DNA of 40,724 nucleotides from an uncultured Muribaculaceae bacterium. GTDB taxonomy: Bacteria; Bacteroidota; Bacteroidia; Bacteroidales; Muribaculaceae. Shown here one piece after another: positions 1 through 7,063 of this stretch (within the stretch, counting starts at the first letter, position 1; each line of letters starts with the position of its first letter). Location of the stretch: NCBI GenBank assembly GCA_947381945.1, contig CANCXM010000026.1, forward strand, positions 1 through 40,724, read 5' to 3'. The position numbers were made by a program, and so were the translations under genes. The notes beneath the pieces are model-generated. The model worked only from the letters and a program-made list of their open reading frames with translations, did not search any database and was not told the DNA's origin.

Positions 1-46
1 CAGTTAGCGGCTTAGCCAAGGCTGAACAACCTCAAATTTTACCGAA

Positions 47-400
47 TCATTGTTGATAATAAAGTGCCAACATCAAGTAAAACTGCTCGTTCGTATTTTC
101 GAAGTACTGTACGGCAGAGGAGATGATGGAGTCGTTGTCGGAAGGCTGGTAGATTTTGAACTCGCTTTGTGTCAGGAGCAGGGCGTGGAGGGCCGCTTGC
201 CTTTCGGATGCGGAGGCAAGAAGCTGAGGGGTTATGCTGTCGGCGAGGATTGCATGAGCCGAGTCGGGAGCCTCGTCCATGATTCGTTCGGCACGGTCAA
301 GGTAAGTGTCGAGGCGGTCGCCACCTCCGCATCCGGTTGAAAGTTGAAAGATGGATATTATAATTGTGATAATTGTTGCAAATTTAAACGAAATGCGCAT
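47..400 (-). CDS. Short lipoprotein, probably the truncated N-terminus of a TPR-type regulator
   Basis: 117 codons. The N-terminus is a hydrophobic signal segment ending in a lipobox (LSTGC, Cys24), so the product should be a membrane-anchored lipoprotein. The mature start (LDTYLDRAERIMDEAPDSAHAILADSI) resembles the first TPR-like helices of large Bacteroidetes lipoprotein/TPR regulators, which in other genomes run to several hundred residues with a transmembrane helix and a C-terminal helix-turn-helix. Here the frame stops at 47-49, right after a helix ending in ALYYQQ, and I cannot recognise a continuation in the 46 bases left. It may be a remnant, a frameshifted gene cut by the window edge, or a genuine short protein. 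A TAATTTTG -7 box lies at 429-436 upstream, without a convincing -33 element. The family resemblance is from memory of the motif, not from a search. Confidence 0.5.
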   Translation of the reverse strand: MRISFKFATIITIIISIFQLSTGCGGGDRLDTYLDRAERIMDEAPDSAHAILADSITPQLLASASERQAALHALLLTQSEFKIYQPSDNDSIISSAVQYFENTNEQFYLMLALYYQQ

Positions 401-566
401 AAAATATACCGATTTGTTGCTTATTGTGCAAAATTACGAAAAATTGTGTAATATTTGATGGGGTGGGTATGTAAAGGCAGGGTGGTCAAAAGGTTTTTGT
501 GGTTGAAAAGGTGGGTAAGTGGATTATCGGACATCTTCGATGCCCTTTGGGTAATTATTCTTTTTC

Positions 567-657
567 CCCCACACCTTCGCGCCACGCAATTTCGCCCTAC
601 GGGTTTCATTGCGTTGTCGCTCGATGTGGGGCTACCACCGCACCGCTGCTTCGCAGC
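567..657. repeat. REP-like double hairpin
   Basis: CCCCACACC (567-575) pairs with GATGTGGGG (623-631) around an inner CGCAAT/ATTGCG stem. It is followed at once by the perfect mini-hairpin GCTGC-TTC-GCAGC (645-657). The CCCC(N)CA-ATC/GATGT-GGGG outline recurs at 24428-24463. Small palindromic units like this are typical of REP elements mobilised by RAYT-type transposases; no such transposase gene is in the window, so the link is inference. Confidence 0.5.
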
Positions 658-933
658 TTGCTAACGACCATGCGGATAGGGCGTTCGGATATGCGTTGAC
701 GGCCATTCGGATAGTTTGTTGGCAGTCCTGGGGATAGAAAATTTGTAAACTTATAAAATTAGTAAATATCTGAAAAAGGGATATAAAGGGGGAAGGGTAT
801 AGGAGGCAAACGGTTAATTTCAAGCAGATTATATTTCTGTTACTTTTGTCCATTTTGTTCTTGTGTATCTCTTTCCATCACACATGAAACGGGATTTTAT
901 GCAATTAGACCGGATTTTAGGACTGATTAGCAA

Positions 934-1018
934 AAGGGCAAAATAGACAGAAGATTTTCAGGAGGGTGGTGGCAGCGTGGCTGCTTCCTCCTGAAAATCT
1001 TCTGTCTATTTTGCCCTT
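934..1018. repeat. 32-bp perfect inverted repeat, 21-nt loop, downstream of tig
   Basis: Arm 934-965 is the exact reverse complement of 987-1018 (core GACAGAAGATTTTCAGGAGG). The 21-nt loop itself folds through GCAGC-GTG-GCTGC (972-984). It lies about 100 bp past the tig stop codon, so it could end tig transcription or protect its 3' end, although neither side has a strong U-tract. Confidence 0.85.
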
Positions 1019-1116
1019 ATGTCCTTTTGTGCCTTTCCCTGATTTCCGGGGAGATTTTTGGGGCTTATGTGCCTTTTCCTGATGAGGTTTTAGGGCTTAT
1101 ATGGCTTTGGAAGGGC

Positions 1117-2457
1117 TTAGGCTTCCTGGGCGATTTTCTTGAAGTCGTCGAGGGAGACTGTCTGCTTGTCGAGGCTGACGGTGTTCTCGATGGTGTCGTA
1201 GAGCTTCGAGGTGATTACCTGCTGGGTGAGCTGGTTGCGCACTTCGGGCTTTTCGAGCTGCTCCTTGGCGTAGCGGGTGATGATTTCTTCGTCGATACCG
1301 GCCATGCCATACTGAGCGAACTGGCGGGCGGTGAGGAATTTGGCCATGTCAAGGACTTCGTCGGCTTCAACCTTGACCTCGAGTTTCTTGAGGAGGTTGG
1401 TCTCGATGATTTCGTGCTTGATAGCGTTTTCCTGAGCGGCGAAAGCCTCATCGGCGTTCTCAGCCTCGGCGAAGAAGAGCTTTTTGATGGTCTCTGCGGG
1501 GAGAGTCATCGAGCCGTATTTCTCCATCATGGCCTTGTCGAACTGGTTGCGGAAGAGGATGTGGCTGTTCTGTGAAAGCTCGTTCTGGATGAGTTCCTTG
1601 ACGGCAGCGCGGTATTCCTCTTCGTTGTGTACCTTGTCCTCGCCGAATACCATCTTGTAGTATTCCTCACCGAGTTCGGCGGGAACGCTGACGATGATTT
1701 CAGAGATGGTCATCTCGAAGTCGCCCTTGATGTCGCCGGCGATAGCCTTGTCGACATGGAGCATCGAAGCGAGCTCGCCTGCGTCGCCTGCGGCAGCTTT
1801 CCAGGGGTTGAAGACAACCTTGTCGCCGGGCTTCTTGCCTGCGAACTTGGCGGTCTCTTCCTTGTCCTTGAAGTAGAGGGGGAAGACGATGCCGTCGGTC
1901 ACCTGAATGGCGCCTTCAGCTTGGCTTACGTTGCCGTTCTCGTCGAGCTGCATGATGGCACCCTTGACAACGCCGTCCTCAGTCATTTCCTGACCGGGTT
2001 CCTGCTTGCCGAAGCGCTTGCGCATGTTCTTGTCCTGCTCGTCGATCATCTCGTCGGTCACGTCAATCTCATAGAAGGGATAGTGGTCCTCCTTGCTGAG
2101 GTTGATGTCGAGCTGGGGAACGAGGGCGAGGTCATATTTGAATTCCTGGTCACCTTCCTCGAAGGCTTCCTTGACTTCAACGGGCACGGGGTGGCCCATG
2201 ACGGGAAGATTGTTTTCAGTGATGTAGTCAACGACGGCGCGGTATACGGTGTCGTTGATGACATCGCTTGTCATCTGCTTGCCGAAACGGCGCTTGAGTT
2301 CGCCGAAGGGGACGTGGCCCTTGCGGAATCCGGGGATGACGTGGGTGCGGCCGAGCTCCTTGAGCTTTTTGGCTACTTCATCCTTATAGTCATTTTCTTC
2401 GATCGCCACGGTGAGACGAATGTCCACGGGTGAAATCTCTTCCTTGGTAATGTTCAT
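1117..2457 (-). CDS. tig: Trigger factor (ribosome-associated chaperone/prolyl isomerase)
   Basis: 446 residues, near the usual family length. Trigger factor docks at the ribosome exit tunnel and shields nascent chains in the cytosol. The N-terminal ribosome-binding domain carries the signature loop GFRKGHVP (residues 43-50), followed by a region expected to hold the FKBP-like isomerase insertion (about 150-245) and a long helical C-terminal chaperone arm rich in Glu and Lys. The start MNITKEE is supported by the family N-terminus and by a good promoter 80 nt upstream. The gene appears to be its own transcription unit: its promoter begins right after the GH13 gene, and a long inverted repeat follows its 3' end. 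The isomerase part is divergent, as is common in Bacteroidetes; I see it only by position. Confidence 0.95.
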   Translation of the reverse strand: MNITKEEISPVDIRLTVAIEENDYKDEVAKKLKELGRTHVIPGFRKGHVPFGELKRRFGKQMTSDVINDTVYRAVVDYITENNLPVMGHPVPVEVKEAFEEGDQEFKYDLALVPQLDINLSKEDHYPFYEIDVTDEMIDEQDKNMRKRFGKQEPGQEMTEDGVVKGAIMQLDENGNVSQAEGAIQVTDGIVFPLYFKDKEETAKFAGKKPGDKVVFNPWKAAAGDAGELASMLHVDKAIAGDIKGDFEMTISEIIVSVPAELGEEYYKMVFGEDKVHNEEEYRAAVKELIQNELSQNSHILFRNQFDKAMMEKYGSMTLPAETIKKLFFAEAENADEAFAAQENAIKHEIIETNLLKKLEVKVEADEVLDMAKFLTARQFAQYGMAGIDEEIITRYAKEQLEKPEVRNQLTQQVITSKLYDTIENTVSLDKQTVSLDDFKKIAQEA

Positions 2458-2536
2458 TTCCTAAAATGTATTCAGTTTTTATTAATTGTATTCACGTTTA
2501 TCGGGCCTTCCGGAGAGGGTTGACCCAATCAAGGTG

Positions 2537-2567
2537 CAAAATTAACAAAAAATTCCCGAAAAGCAAA
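2537..2567 (-). promoter_or_regulatory. Promoter of tig
   Basis: On the minus strand TTTTG (-33) is separated by 19 nt from TAATTTTG (-7, 2537-2544), an exact match to the Bacteroidetes primary sigma consensus. It starts just past the GH13 stop codon, so tig is transcribed independently, with a leader of about 73 nt. Confidence 0.75.
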
Positions 2568-2570
2568 ACT

Positions 2571-5132
2571 TTACCTCACTGCTACTTTCACAGGGGTGCC
2601 GTCGACGCTGACAATGTAGACTCCGGGGGTGAGCTGAGTGTCGACCGGGAGGGACAGACCGCTGAGGTTGTGGAGGGTGAGGGTGGTGTAGGGGGTGAGG
2701 ACACGGATGCGGCCACCGTCAACGACCACCACGGGGCGATCCGATGTGGAGTCGGCCACGATGTCGCCGATTCCCGACTTGGGACCGGATGCGTAGACGG
2801 CAAATCCTCCGGCGGGGAGGGTCACGCCTGTTGCGGTGAATTCGGGTGTGGCGGGGGTGATTCCGAGGGTCGAGGCGATAAGCTCATATTTGCTGTCGGA
2901 GAGGAAGGCGGTCCGGCCGGTGGCGGGGTTCTTGGGGAAGGGGATTTCGGCTGTGACTGTGGGCTTCTCGGCTGCGGGGTTGACTACGAGGTAAAGCTCG
3001 GTGGTGCCGTCGGTGAGGGAGATGTAGCGCGCTGTGGGTGAGCTGAGTTCCACGTTTGCAGTGGCTGTCTCGCGGAAGAGTGCGGGATAGTCGGCGCGGA
3101 TGGCGCAGAGGGCGGTGTAGGTAGCGAGGAGGTTTTTGCGGGCAGTGGATGACTCGAGAGTTTTCCAGTCCACTTTCTTGGGGCTTGTGTCGTTGCCGCT
3201 GCTGTTTTTGGTTGTCTGCTGGTTACCGCGCTCCTGGAACTGCCATATCATGTGTGAGCCGGGCGAGAGGAGCATCTGTGCAGCCATCGAGCCCATTCGC
3301 TGGCAGGCACCGGTGAAGTTGCCTTTGATGATTGTGCCGGTGTTGGTGATGTTGTAGGCCACACGCTCTTCGTCGTGGCTCTCGGCGTAGCTGACGGTCG
3401 AACCCCAGAGGCGGTCGCCGTCCTGCGGGGCGTAGAAGCGGCTGAGCGACATGTCGCCGGTTCCGGAAACGTAGTTGCGCGAGGCCCAGTTGACGTTAGC
3501 CCAGTTGATTTCGCCGTCGCGGGCCATGGCGTTCTCCTCCTCCGCACCGGCAAGGTTCTCGTTGATGAAGTAAGCATCGGGCCTGGTGAGAATCATACTC
3601 TCGCGGAGGGCTTTCATGCGGGCCACGCGCGATGCGTTGAAGCGGTTGGTGTTGTTGTCGTTGGGTGTTCCCCAGGTGTTTGTCTCGGAATTGTAGGTGT
3701 TGCCGTAGGAATCATTGTCGCCGAGGCCTTTGACGAGGTCGAATCGGAAGCCGTCGACCTTATAGGCTGTCATCCAGTAGTCGAGGGCATCGCGCCACTG
3801 CTGCTGCACGAGTTCGCAGTCCTGGTTCCAGTCGTTGAGGACGCTGTAGGCATGAGGTGCGGAGCCGTTGAAGAAGGGGTTGATGTTGCGGCGAATCATG
3901 TCAAACCAGGGGTGACCGCCGTCGGCCTGGTTGAAGACAATGTCGAGGATGACGGCCATTCCGCGTTCGTGGGCACCGTCGATGAGTGCGCGGTAGTCGT
4001 CGGGAGTGCCGTAGGCTTTGTCAGGGGCCATGTAGAAGTTGGTGTTGTAGCCCCAGGAGTTGTTGCCTGCGAATTCCATTATGGGGAGGAGTTCGATGGC
4101 GTTGACACCGAGGTCTTTGAGGTAGTCGAGCTTGGAGATTACACCTTTGACTGTTCCGTCGCCGAGGGCTTTGCCTTCGGTGCCGGTGAAGTCGCGGATG
4201 AGGAGCTCGTAGATGATGAGGTCGCTTTGCGGGACACCCTTGAAGTCGGTGACCTTCCAGTCGTAGGCATCACGCTCAGTGTTGAACACGGCGAGGGGCA
4301 CTCCGCTGATGCGCTTGGAGGGATAGGCGGGGAGGTTGGGGAAGACGGAGGCCGGGATGAAGCCGTCGTTGCCGCTGTCGAGGATGAGTCTGGCGTAGGG
4401 GTCGCCGACGTTTGAGGCTCCGTCCACATTATAATAATATATGTAGTCCTTGCCTTTCTCGATGTTGTCGAGGGTGAGCCAGAAGTAGCGGTTGCCGTTG
4501 TAGTCCTGATAGTTCATGACGTAGTCGGGCGCGGGGGTGTAGTTGTTCCACGAGCCCATCATGACTACGTTTGTCTTGCCGGGGGCTGCGAGACAGAAGG
4601 TCACGGAACCGTCGGCATTGGTCTCGGCTCCCATCTTGGGGACACCGCCGGGATAGTCTGCAGCTTTTGAGGCTGGGAAGTTGTCGGGGAAGACCTGGAC
4701 GAAGATGTCGCCCCAGTTTCCGGTCTTACATTCCATGGAGCCGTCGCCGCTGCGGAATACGAAAGCAAGTTTCTCGATTGTCTCGCCGGAGGCTGTGATG
4801 TTGTAGTACTCACGCAGGTCGGGGATTTTCATCTCCCATGTGAAGGGGGCGGTGTAGGTGAGTTTGTATTTTTCAGAGTTGTCTCCCCATGTGGGTGCGT
4901 TTTTCCAGGCACCGTCGCTGAGGTTGGTTATGACGCCGGTGTGGGCGTAGACAGAAGTGGAGGCGGATGCGTTTACCATACCTTGGTTTCCACCGTCGGA
5001 GTGGAAGGTGATGGTGATGTCTTTCGTACTTTCAGTGATGATGGCCGGGGTGGTTGTGATGCTCTGGGCATTCGCGGCCACGGATGCGGACATGGTCAGC
5101 ATCGCGAAAAGATGGCGTAGATTTAATCGCAT
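2571..5132 (-). CDS. Secreted GH13-family alpha-glucan hydrolase (amylase/pullulanase-like)
   Basis: 853 residues. A signal peptide ends near AANAQ (residue 23). An N-terminal Ig-like module (about 25-160) precedes a CBM48/E-set-like module (about 170-265, GSWNNY). The GH13 barrel starts near YELLIRDFTG (about 305). Visible catalytic motifs are GFRFD (nucleophile Asp465), INEN (acid/base Glu525) and SHDEER (Asp587). Region I reads DIVFNQ, with Gln where most GH13 enzymes have His. The last 60-70 residues form a beta-rich tail ending LTPGVYIVSVDGTPVKVAVR, much like a type IX secretion sorting domain, so the enzyme may be exported to the cell surface. The substrate is probably starch, glycogen or another alpha-glucan, but the exact specificity cannot be read. 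No Sus partners adjoin it; it appears to stand alone. Confidence 0.85.
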   Translation of the reverse strand: MRLNLRHLFAMLTMSASVAANAQSITTTPAIITESTKDITITFHSDGGNQGMVNASASTSVYAHTGVITNLSDGAWKNAPTWGDNSEKYKLTYTAPFTWEMKIPDLREYYNITASGETIEKLAFVFRSGDGSMECKTGNWGDIFVQVFPDNFPASKAADYPGGVPKMGAETNADGSVTFCLAAPGKTNVVMMGSWNNYTPAPDYVMNYQDYNGNRYFWLTLDNIEKGKDYIYYYNVDGASNVGDPYARLILDSGNDGFIPASVFPNLPAYPSKRISGVPLAVFNTERDAYDWKVTDFKGVPQSDLIIYELLIRDFTGTEGKALGDGTVKGVISKLDYLKDLGVNAIELLPIMEFAGNNSWGYNTNFYMAPDKAYGTPDDYRALIDGAHERGMAVILDIVFNQADGGHPWFDMIRRNINPFFNGSAPHAYSVLNDWNQDCELVQQQWRDALDYWMTAYKVDGFRFDLVKGLGDNDSYGNTYNSETNTWGTPNDNNTNRFNASRVARMKALRESMILTRPDAYFINENLAGAEEENAMARDGEINWANVNWASRNYVSGTGDMSLSRFYAPQDGDRLWGSTVSYAESHDEERVAYNITNTGTIIKGNFTGACQRMGSMAAQMLLSPGSHMIWQFQERGNQQTTKNSSGNDTSPKKVDWKTLESSTARKNLLATYTALCAIRADYPALFRETATANVELSSPTARYISLTDGTTELYLVVNPAAEKPTVTAEIPFPKNPATGRTAFLSDSKYELIASTLGITPATPEFTATGVTLPAGGFAVYASGPKSGIGDIVADSTSDRPVVVVDGGRIRVLTPYTTLTLHNLSGLSLPVDTQLTPGVYIVSVDGTPVKVAVR

Positions 5133-5179
5133 GTCTGATGAATTGATTAAGTATGATATAATTATATAATGGAAAGTAT

Positions 5180-5214
5180 AGTATAGAGGCGAAAGTATAG
5201 AGTATAGATAATAC
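5180..5214. repeat. Solo copy of the inverted-repeat arm found at 6882-7036
   Basis: This stretch matches arm 6882-6916 at 31 of 35 bases; the shared core is AAAGTATAGAGTATAGATAA. No reverse-complement partner is seen nearby. It lies upstream of the GH13 gene. Confidence 0.75.
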
Positions 5215-5252
5215 TCGGGGCGGCTTATGTGCTGTAAGGGGGCGGTTGGGTG

Positions 5253-5303
5253 CTTGTGTGGCCTGCGTGGCTTGTGTGGGTGTGGCTTGTGTGGCCTGTG
5301 TGG
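5253..5303. repeat. 9-bp minisatellite (unit CYTGYGTGG)
   Basis: Units CTTGTGTGG, CCTGCGTGG, CTTGTGTGG, a 6-bp partial GTGTGG, then CTTGTGTGG and CCTGTGTGG run head to tail. The array lies between the TPR-like gene and the GH13 gene. A different 9-bp array lies at 40465-40572. Confidence 0.8.
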
Positions 5304-5310
5304 AAGCTTT

Positions 5311-5388
5311 GTGGGCTTGGGGGGACGGGAGGGGAGGAGGGGAGGTGGAGCGTAAGGGGAGGTGAGGGGAGTGGGAGAGAGGTGGGGG
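5311..5388 (+). other. G-rich tract with quadruplex potential at the 3' end of the TPR-like gene
   Basis: The plus strand has at least eight runs of three or more G separated by short purine-rich loops, ending 3 bp from the stop codon of the minus-strand gene 5391-6863. The transcript of that gene would carry the C-rich strand, so a quadruplex would form in DNA on the template side or in antisense RNA. Confidence 0.55.
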
Positions 5389-5390
5389 CT

Positions 5391-6863
5391 TCAGATGAGC
5401 ATGGGGTCGAAGTCGTCGGCGGGGATTTCGTCGGTCGACTTGAGTGCGTGGATGATGTTTTTGAGGTTTTCCATGTAGCCGATGACCATCGAGCCGGTGG
5501 CTGCGGGAGTGAGGCGGAACATGGCGCTGAGTTCGGTGTTGGAGTGGGCACGACGGTAGGTGCGGAGTGCCTTGAGGATTTCCTGGGCTTCTTCAAGGGC
5601 TTTTTCGCGCTCACCGAGGCGAACGAGGCTCATGAGGAAGGGGAAAGTGAGGGCCGGAAGGTAGGGCCATTCAAGGATGGGATATTTTTCCTTGTAGAGA
5701 CGGACCACTTCCTTGAAGTTCAAGGCGAAGTAGCAGACTTCAAGCACGAAGGGGATGTCGTTTTTGAAGCCGTTGATTTCATCATAGACAAGGCAGACGG
5801 TGGAGGCCGATGCGAACTGGCCGTGGACCACATGTCCGCGGGCCCATTCGACTGCGTCCTTCTCGCTGATGATTCCTGTGGCCATGAGGGCGCGCAGATA
5901 AGGCTCGGCATAGCGGCGGTCGAGCACAAGGAGCACATCGATTGCCAAGCGGGAGTGGATATGGTCTTTGAGATAGGTGGAGAGCATGGCGATGGCTTCG
6001 TCCTGCCGTCCACATTCGATGAGTGCGGCCGCGAGGGTGGAGACATCGGTGTCCTCCGCTTCGGTTGAGTCTATGACTTTTTTGTAAAGCTCGGCAACGA
6101 CCTCAGGACCGCGTTCGAGGCGGTAGAGGGCTGCACCCTTGATTCGGAGTGCCATGATAGAGCCTGCGTCGATGGCGAGGGCATAGTCGGCCGACGAAAG
6201 AGCGCCCTCGTAGTCCTCGCGATTAATCTGGACGGTTGCGAGGCGCAGCCAGAAGTCGAGGGTGAAGGGTTCGAGCATGGTGAGTTCCTCGAAAAGCTGT
6301 GCTGCTGTCTCAAGGTCCTCGTTTTCTTCCGAACGGTCGGCGAATTCGTAGAGGAATGTCTGCGGATAGGAACACTTGGAGCGGATGCGCTCGCGGTTGG
6401 CTTTCAGCCAGTCCTCGAGGTGCATCTCCATTGCGTAGTCGGTGAACTGGATGATTTCCTCGTCCTCGAAGTCCTCGGTTGCATCGAGGATTTCGTCGAG
6501 GGCTTTGGTCATCACCTCGGGATCCATCGAGAGGTCGGCGTTGCGGGCGCGGAGGCTGAGAAGTTTGTTGAGGACGCCTTCACGGCTGACGCGCTTGTTG
6601 ACTTCAGTTGTCACTTCGACATCTCCGAACGAATAGTAGAGCCAGGCCCTGCGCGTCGCGAGGGCTTCGCTCTTCGGATAGTGGACGGCTCCGTAGAGCA
6701 GCACTTCCATTTTGACTATATAGTTGTCGTAGTCTGAGGCGTAGTCGAAGATTTCAACGAGGTCATTCTCATCGAAAAAGGCTTCGGTGTTTCCACGCTT
6801 GACCACTTCTGATTCAAATTCTTCGTAGAGGTCGCGTCGGTCGTTGCGTTCGTCCATTGGCAT
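5391..6863 (-). CDS. TPR-like repeat protein, function unknown
   Basis: 490 residues, acidic, with no signal peptide or membrane segment, so presumably cytosolic. After an acidic N-terminus (FFDENDLVEIFDYASDYDNY) the chain consists of paired helices typical of tetratricopeptide repeats, clearest around residues 195-270 (AAQLFEELTMLEPFTLDFWLRLA, then DYEGALSSADYALAIDAGSIMALRIKGAALYRL) and again near 275-310. I recognise the general type, common as a conserved hypothetical protein in Bacteroidetes, but no enzymatic motif. TPR proteins scaffold protein-protein contacts; the partner is unknown. The gene lies between glnS and the GH13 gene. A 35-bp perfect inverted repeat ends only 19 bp upstream of the start codon, so its own promoter must overlap that repeat or it is read through from glnS. 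Met3 is an alternative start. Confidence 0.75.
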   Translation of the reverse strand: MPMDERNDRRDLYEEFESEVVKRGNTEAFFDENDLVEIFDYASDYDNYIVKMEVLLYGAVHYPKSEALATRRAWLYYSFGDVEVTTEVNKRVSREGVLNKLLSLRARNADLSMDPEVMTKALDEILDATEDFEDEEIIQFTDYAMEMHLEDWLKANRERIRSKCSYPQTFLYEFADRSEENEDLETAAQLFEELTMLEPFTLDFWLRLATVQINREDYEGALSSADYALAIDAGSIMALRIKGAALYRLERGPEVVAELYKKVIDSTEAEDTDVSTLAAALIECGRQDEAIAMLSTYLKDHIHSRLAIDVLLVLDRRYAEPYLRALMATGIISEKDAVEWARGHVVHGQFASASTVCLVYDEINGFKNDIPFVLEVCYFALNFKEVVRLYKEKYPILEWPYLPALTFPFLMSLVRLGEREKALEEAQEILKALRTYRRAHSNTELSAMFRLTPAATGSMVIGYMENLKNIIHALKSTDEIPADDFDPMLI

Positions 6864-6881
6864 TCAGGGGATATTGTTTTC

Positions 6882-7036
6882 AGTATAGAGATTAAAGTAT
6901 AGAGTATAGATAATAGTATAAGGTTGAAAATGTGGAGAATTTGTAAAATTCGTAGTAATAGTAGAAATTACCTGCCGGGGTGCTGATAATTTCTCTCATG
7001 GCTATTATCTATACTCTATACTTTAATCTCTATACT
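6882..7036. repeat. 35-bp perfect inverted repeat between glnS and the TPR-like gene
   Basis: Arm 6882-6916 is an exact reverse complement of 7002-7036, with an 85-nt spacer. Each arm is itself repetitive (AGTATAGAG words). It begins 28 bp after the glnS stop codon, so it may act as a terminator or 3'-end protector for glnS. A near-identical single arm lies at 5180-5214. Confidence 0.9.
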
Positions 7037-7063
7037 AAAAACTCGAAACGAGTAGTGAATTGA

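Larger units (their letters stand above)
401..1116. other. 716-bp gap without a convincing gene
   Basis: No open frame here looks like a protein: the short frames have no recognisable domain and overlap hairpins. The gap holds a minus-strand -7 box (429-436, TAATTTTG) for the lipoprotein, a REP-like double hairpin (567-657), an AT-rich stretch (730-850), a 32-bp perfect inverted repeat (934-1018), and degenerate copies of the word GGGCTTATGTGCC between 1015 and 1110, just after the tig stop codon. Confidence 0.7.

Noticed and set aside
934..1018. Terminal repeats of a small mobile element (MITE)
   Set aside because: The loop is only 21 nt, no target duplication is visible, and the arms resemble other 3'-end hairpins in the window.
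1627..2433. 268-codon open frame on the plus strand opposite tig
   Set aside because: It is an antisense shadow of trigger factor, with no recognisable domain, and the tig frame has all family motifs. Similar long shadow frames opposite the GH13 gene, recG, glnS and SusC were dropped for the same reason.
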